Positions 61,997 through 64,000 of a stretch of DNA of 64,000 nt are shown piece by piece. This stretch comes from Massilia solisilvae (GTDB lineage Bacteria > Pseudomonadota > Gammaproteobacteria > Burkholderiales > Burkholderiaceae_D), in assembly GCF_024753215.1 (NCBI RefSeq), contig NZ_JANUGV010000002.1:558001-622000 (forward strand), in the 5' to 3' direction. Made by a program: the position numbers and the translations under genes. The notes beneath the pieces were generated by a model. It had not been told where the DNA came from and did no database searches. It saw only the letters and a program-made list of their open reading frames with translations. Position 1 is the first letter of the stretch. Each line of letters starts with the position of its first letter.

Positions 61997-64000
61997 ATGA
62001 ACGTGTCCCGCACCATCCTCGCACTGTCGCTGGCCCTGGCCGGCAGCCAGGCAAGCGCCGCCGATCCTTATCTTCGCTTCCCCGCCATCCGCGGCGACGC
62101 GCTTGTGTTCACTGCCGAAGGCGATATATGGCGCACCTCGGTCGAGGGCGGCAAGGCGCAGCGCCTGACCACGCACCCGGCCGCGGAAACCAACGCCGCC
62201 ATTTCGCAGGACGGCAAGCTGGTCGCCTTCACCGCCTCGTACGAAGGGGCGCAGGAAGCCTATGCGATGCCGCTGGACGGCGGCCTGCCCAAGCGCCTGA
62301 CCTTCGAGAACGGCAACGTGCTGGTGCTGGGCTGGACGCCGCAGGGCGAGGTCCTGGTGAGCACCGAGAACACCACCGGCCCGGCCAAGCACCGGGTGAT
62401 CGCCGCGATCGAACCGCAGTCGATGAAGCGGCGCGTGCTGCCGCTGGCCGACGCCAACGATGCCGTGCTCGACGACGCCGGCCGCACCGTGTACTTCACG
62501 CGCATGGGCCTGGCCATGACCAACGATAACGTGAAGGCCTACCGTGGCGGCGCCCATGCCCAGCTGTGGCGCTTCGACCTGTCCGCCAAACGCGAGGCCG
62601 AGCTGCTGTTCAAGGGCGACATGGCCAACAACAAGCGCCCCATGTGGTGGAACGGCCGCCTGTACTTCATCAGCGACGACGGCGGCAGCGACAACCTGTG
62701 GTCGGCGCTTCCGGACGGGAGCGACCGCAAGCTGCTCACGCACCACAAGGAATGGGACGTCAGGAACGCATCGCTGGGCGACGGCCGCATCGCCTACCAG
62801 CTGGGCGCGGACCTGTACGTGTACGACATCGCATCAGGCAGCGACAAGCTGGTCAAGGCCAGCCTGGTATCGGACTTCGACCAGCTGCGCACGCGCCTGG
62901 TGCGCTCGCCGCTGGACGCGCTGACCGGTATCGAGGTGGCCAGCAAGGCCGAGCGCATCGTGCTGACCGCGCGCGGCCGCGTGACCGTGGCCGGTACTGG
63001 CAGCCAGCGGCGCGTCGAAATCGCGGTGCCGGAAGGCGCGCGGGCGCGCGGCGCGGTGTTCAGCCACGACGACAAGTGGATCTACGCGATCGCCGACACC
63101 AGCGGCGAGAACGAGATCTGGCGCTACGCCGCCGACGGCTCGGGCCACGGCGAAATGCTGACCGGCGACGGCGTCGGCAACCACCGCTGGGCGCTGTACC
63201 CGTCCCCGGACGGCAAATGGCTGGCGCACACCGACAAGCACGGCCGCACCTGGCTGCTCGACCTGGCCACCAGGGCGAACTTCGTGATCGACGACGCGGG
63301 CAAGCTGGGCATCGACCGTTCCGACCAGGTGGTATGGTCGCCGGACAGCCGCAACCTTGCGTTCGTGCGCGTGGGCAGCACCGAACAGCGCAACCAGATC
63401 GGCATGTTCAACCTGGACAGCAAGCAGCTTGTGTTCGTGACCACCGACCGCTATGCCGCCAGCTCGCCGGCGTTTTCGCCGGACGGGAAGTGGCTGTACT
63501 TCCTGTCGGCGCGCCACTTCAACCTGGGTAACGCCTCGCCCTGGGGCGACCGCAACATGGGCCCGGTGTTCGACAAGCGCGTGGGCGTGTTCGCGCTGGC
63601 GCTGCAAAGCGGTACGCGCTTCCCGTTCAAGCCGGACGACGAGCTCTCGCGGCCCGATGACAAGCCGGCCGCCGACAGCAAGTCGTCCGAGACCGTTGCG
63701 GTGGCTGAGAAGGTAGTCGCCGCGGCGATCGCCGACGCCAGGGGCGCGGACAAGGCCGTGGCCAGGCCCGCCGACAAGAAGCCGTCGATTCCGGCGGTGA
63801 TGTACGCGGGCCTGAAGGACCGCCTGTACGAGGTGCCGGTCGCGCCGGGCAACTACCGCGCGCTGGCGGTGGACGAGAAGCGCCTGTACTTGCTCGAGTC
63901 CGACGAGCCGCGCAAGGGCACGCTCAGGACGCTGGCGATCAGCCGCACCTCGCCGCAGCTGGAAACCTTCGCGCCCAACGTGCGCGAATTCGGCCTCACC
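61997..64000 (+). CDS. Tricorn-type S41 protease (3' end outside window)
   Basis: The frame from ATG 61997 is open to the window edge (668 codons). A signal peptide ending ASA is followed by PYLRFPAIRGDALVFTAEGD, typical of the first beta-propeller of tricorn-like proteases. WD/PD40-type repeats follow (AISQDGKLVAFT, VWSPDSRNLAFVR, AFSPDGKWLYFLSAR), and an Ala/Lys-rich insert at about 560-595. The PDZ and S41 catalytic domains would lie downstream and cannot be seen. It is probably periplasmic and acts on peptides. The 198 bases upstream show no clear promoter. Confidence 0.9.
   Translation, partial: MNVSRTILALSLALAGSQASAADPYLRFPAIRGDALVFTAEGDIWRTSVEGGKAQRLTTHPAAETNAAISQDGKLVAFTASYEGAQEAYAMPLDGGLPKRLTFENGNVLVLGWTPQGEVLVSTENTTGPAKHRVIAAIEPQSMKRRVLPLADANDAVLDDAGRTVYFTRMGLAMTNDNVKAYRGGAHAQLWRFDLSAKREAELLFKGDMANNKRPMWWNGRLYFISDDGGSDNLWSALPDGSDRKLLTHHKEWDVRNASLGDGRIAYQLGADLYVYDIASGSDKLVKASLVSDFDQLRTRLVRSPLDALTGIEVASKAERIVLTARGRVTVAGTGSQRRVEIAVPEGARARGAVFSHDDKWIYAIADTSGENEIWRYAADGSGHGEMLTGDGVGNHRWALYPSPDGKWLAHTDKHGRTWLLDLATRANFVIDDAGKLGIDRSDQVVWSPDSRNLAFVRVGSTEQRNQIGMFNLDSKQLVFVTTDRYAASSPAFSPDGKWLYFLSARHFNLGNASPWGDRNMGPVFDKRVGVFALALQSGTRFPFKPDDELSRPDDKPAADSKSSETVAVAEKVVAAAIADARGADKAVARPADKKPSIPAVMYAGLKDRLYEVPVAPGNYRALAVDEKRLYLLESDEPRKGTLRTLAISRTSPQLETFAPNVREFGLT

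Overview
The window looks like a chromosomal segment from a GC-rich betaproteobacterium, most likely Burkholderiales / Oxalobacteraceae (Massilia, Duganella or Janthinobacterium-like). The reasons are an exosortase-B (XrtB) type exopolysaccharide locus of the EpsD-EpsE-EpsF-EpsG-XrtB-EpsI type, a monomeric NADP isocitrate dehydrogenase beside a dimeric one, and Burkholderiales-like housekeeping genes (uup, murJ, rpsT, clpS-clpA). The genus is an inference from gene content; no database search was possible.

Layout. 1-1.9 kb: the 3' end of an ABC-F ATPase gene (uup), a palindromic repeat and a small membrane protein. 2.2-35.5 kb: a large plus-strand EPS locus. It holds a CAAX-protease-like membrane protein, an EpsL outer-membrane barrel, the initiating phosphoglycosyltransferase, GDP-fucose synthesis (gmd, fcl), the export and chain-length set (epsD, epsE, epsF, epsG), exosortase B with epsI, a Wzy-like polymerase, a Wzx-like flippase, five or six glycosyltransferases, a CapK/PaaK-like adenylate-forming enzyme, two heparinase II/III-type lyase-like proteins, wecB, a WecG-type transferase, galE and two nucleotidyltransferases including manC. 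It closes with a PEP-CTERM protein and a TIGR03790-type protein. 35.5-45.4 kb: a lipoprotein and an 11-gene hybrid type II secretion / type IV pilus operon (GspG-F-E, PilM/N/O/P-like proteins, a secretin and three more pseudopilin-like proteins).

45.4-50 kb: murJ (minus), rpsT and icd2 (monomeric IDH). 50-52.4 kb: a small accessory island with an orphan hcp, a putative effector and a putative immunity gene, a decayed yoeB copy, a complete yefM-yoeB toxin-antitoxin pair and an Ala/Lys-rich secreted peptide. 52.5-61.8 kb: a pseudouridine synthase, icd (dimeric IDH), a serine hydrolase, a cold-shock protein, clpS-clpA and a REC-PAS-GAF-HD-GYP protein. 62-64 kb: the 5' part of a tricorn-type protease gene, cut by the window edge.

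How the parts fit. Lipid-linked repeat units would be started by the 4.2-kb transferase, built by the glycosyltransferases from GDP-fucose, GDP-mannose and UDP-sugars made in the same locus, flipped and polymerised, then exported by EpsE/EpsF/EpsL. XrtB would sort PEP-CTERM proteins, one of which is encoded at the end of the cluster. The signals I rate highest are: a promoter/operator module shared by the two non-homologous isocitrate dehydrogenase genes 5.5 kb apart; the orphan hcp-effector-immunity cassette; the hybrid T2SS/T4P operon beside the exosortase locus; a dispersed palindromic element of about 100 bp with two full copies and one decayed copy; an EpsG with a degraded P-loop; and an HD-GYP protein whose receiver domain has Glu in place of the phospho-acceptor Asp.
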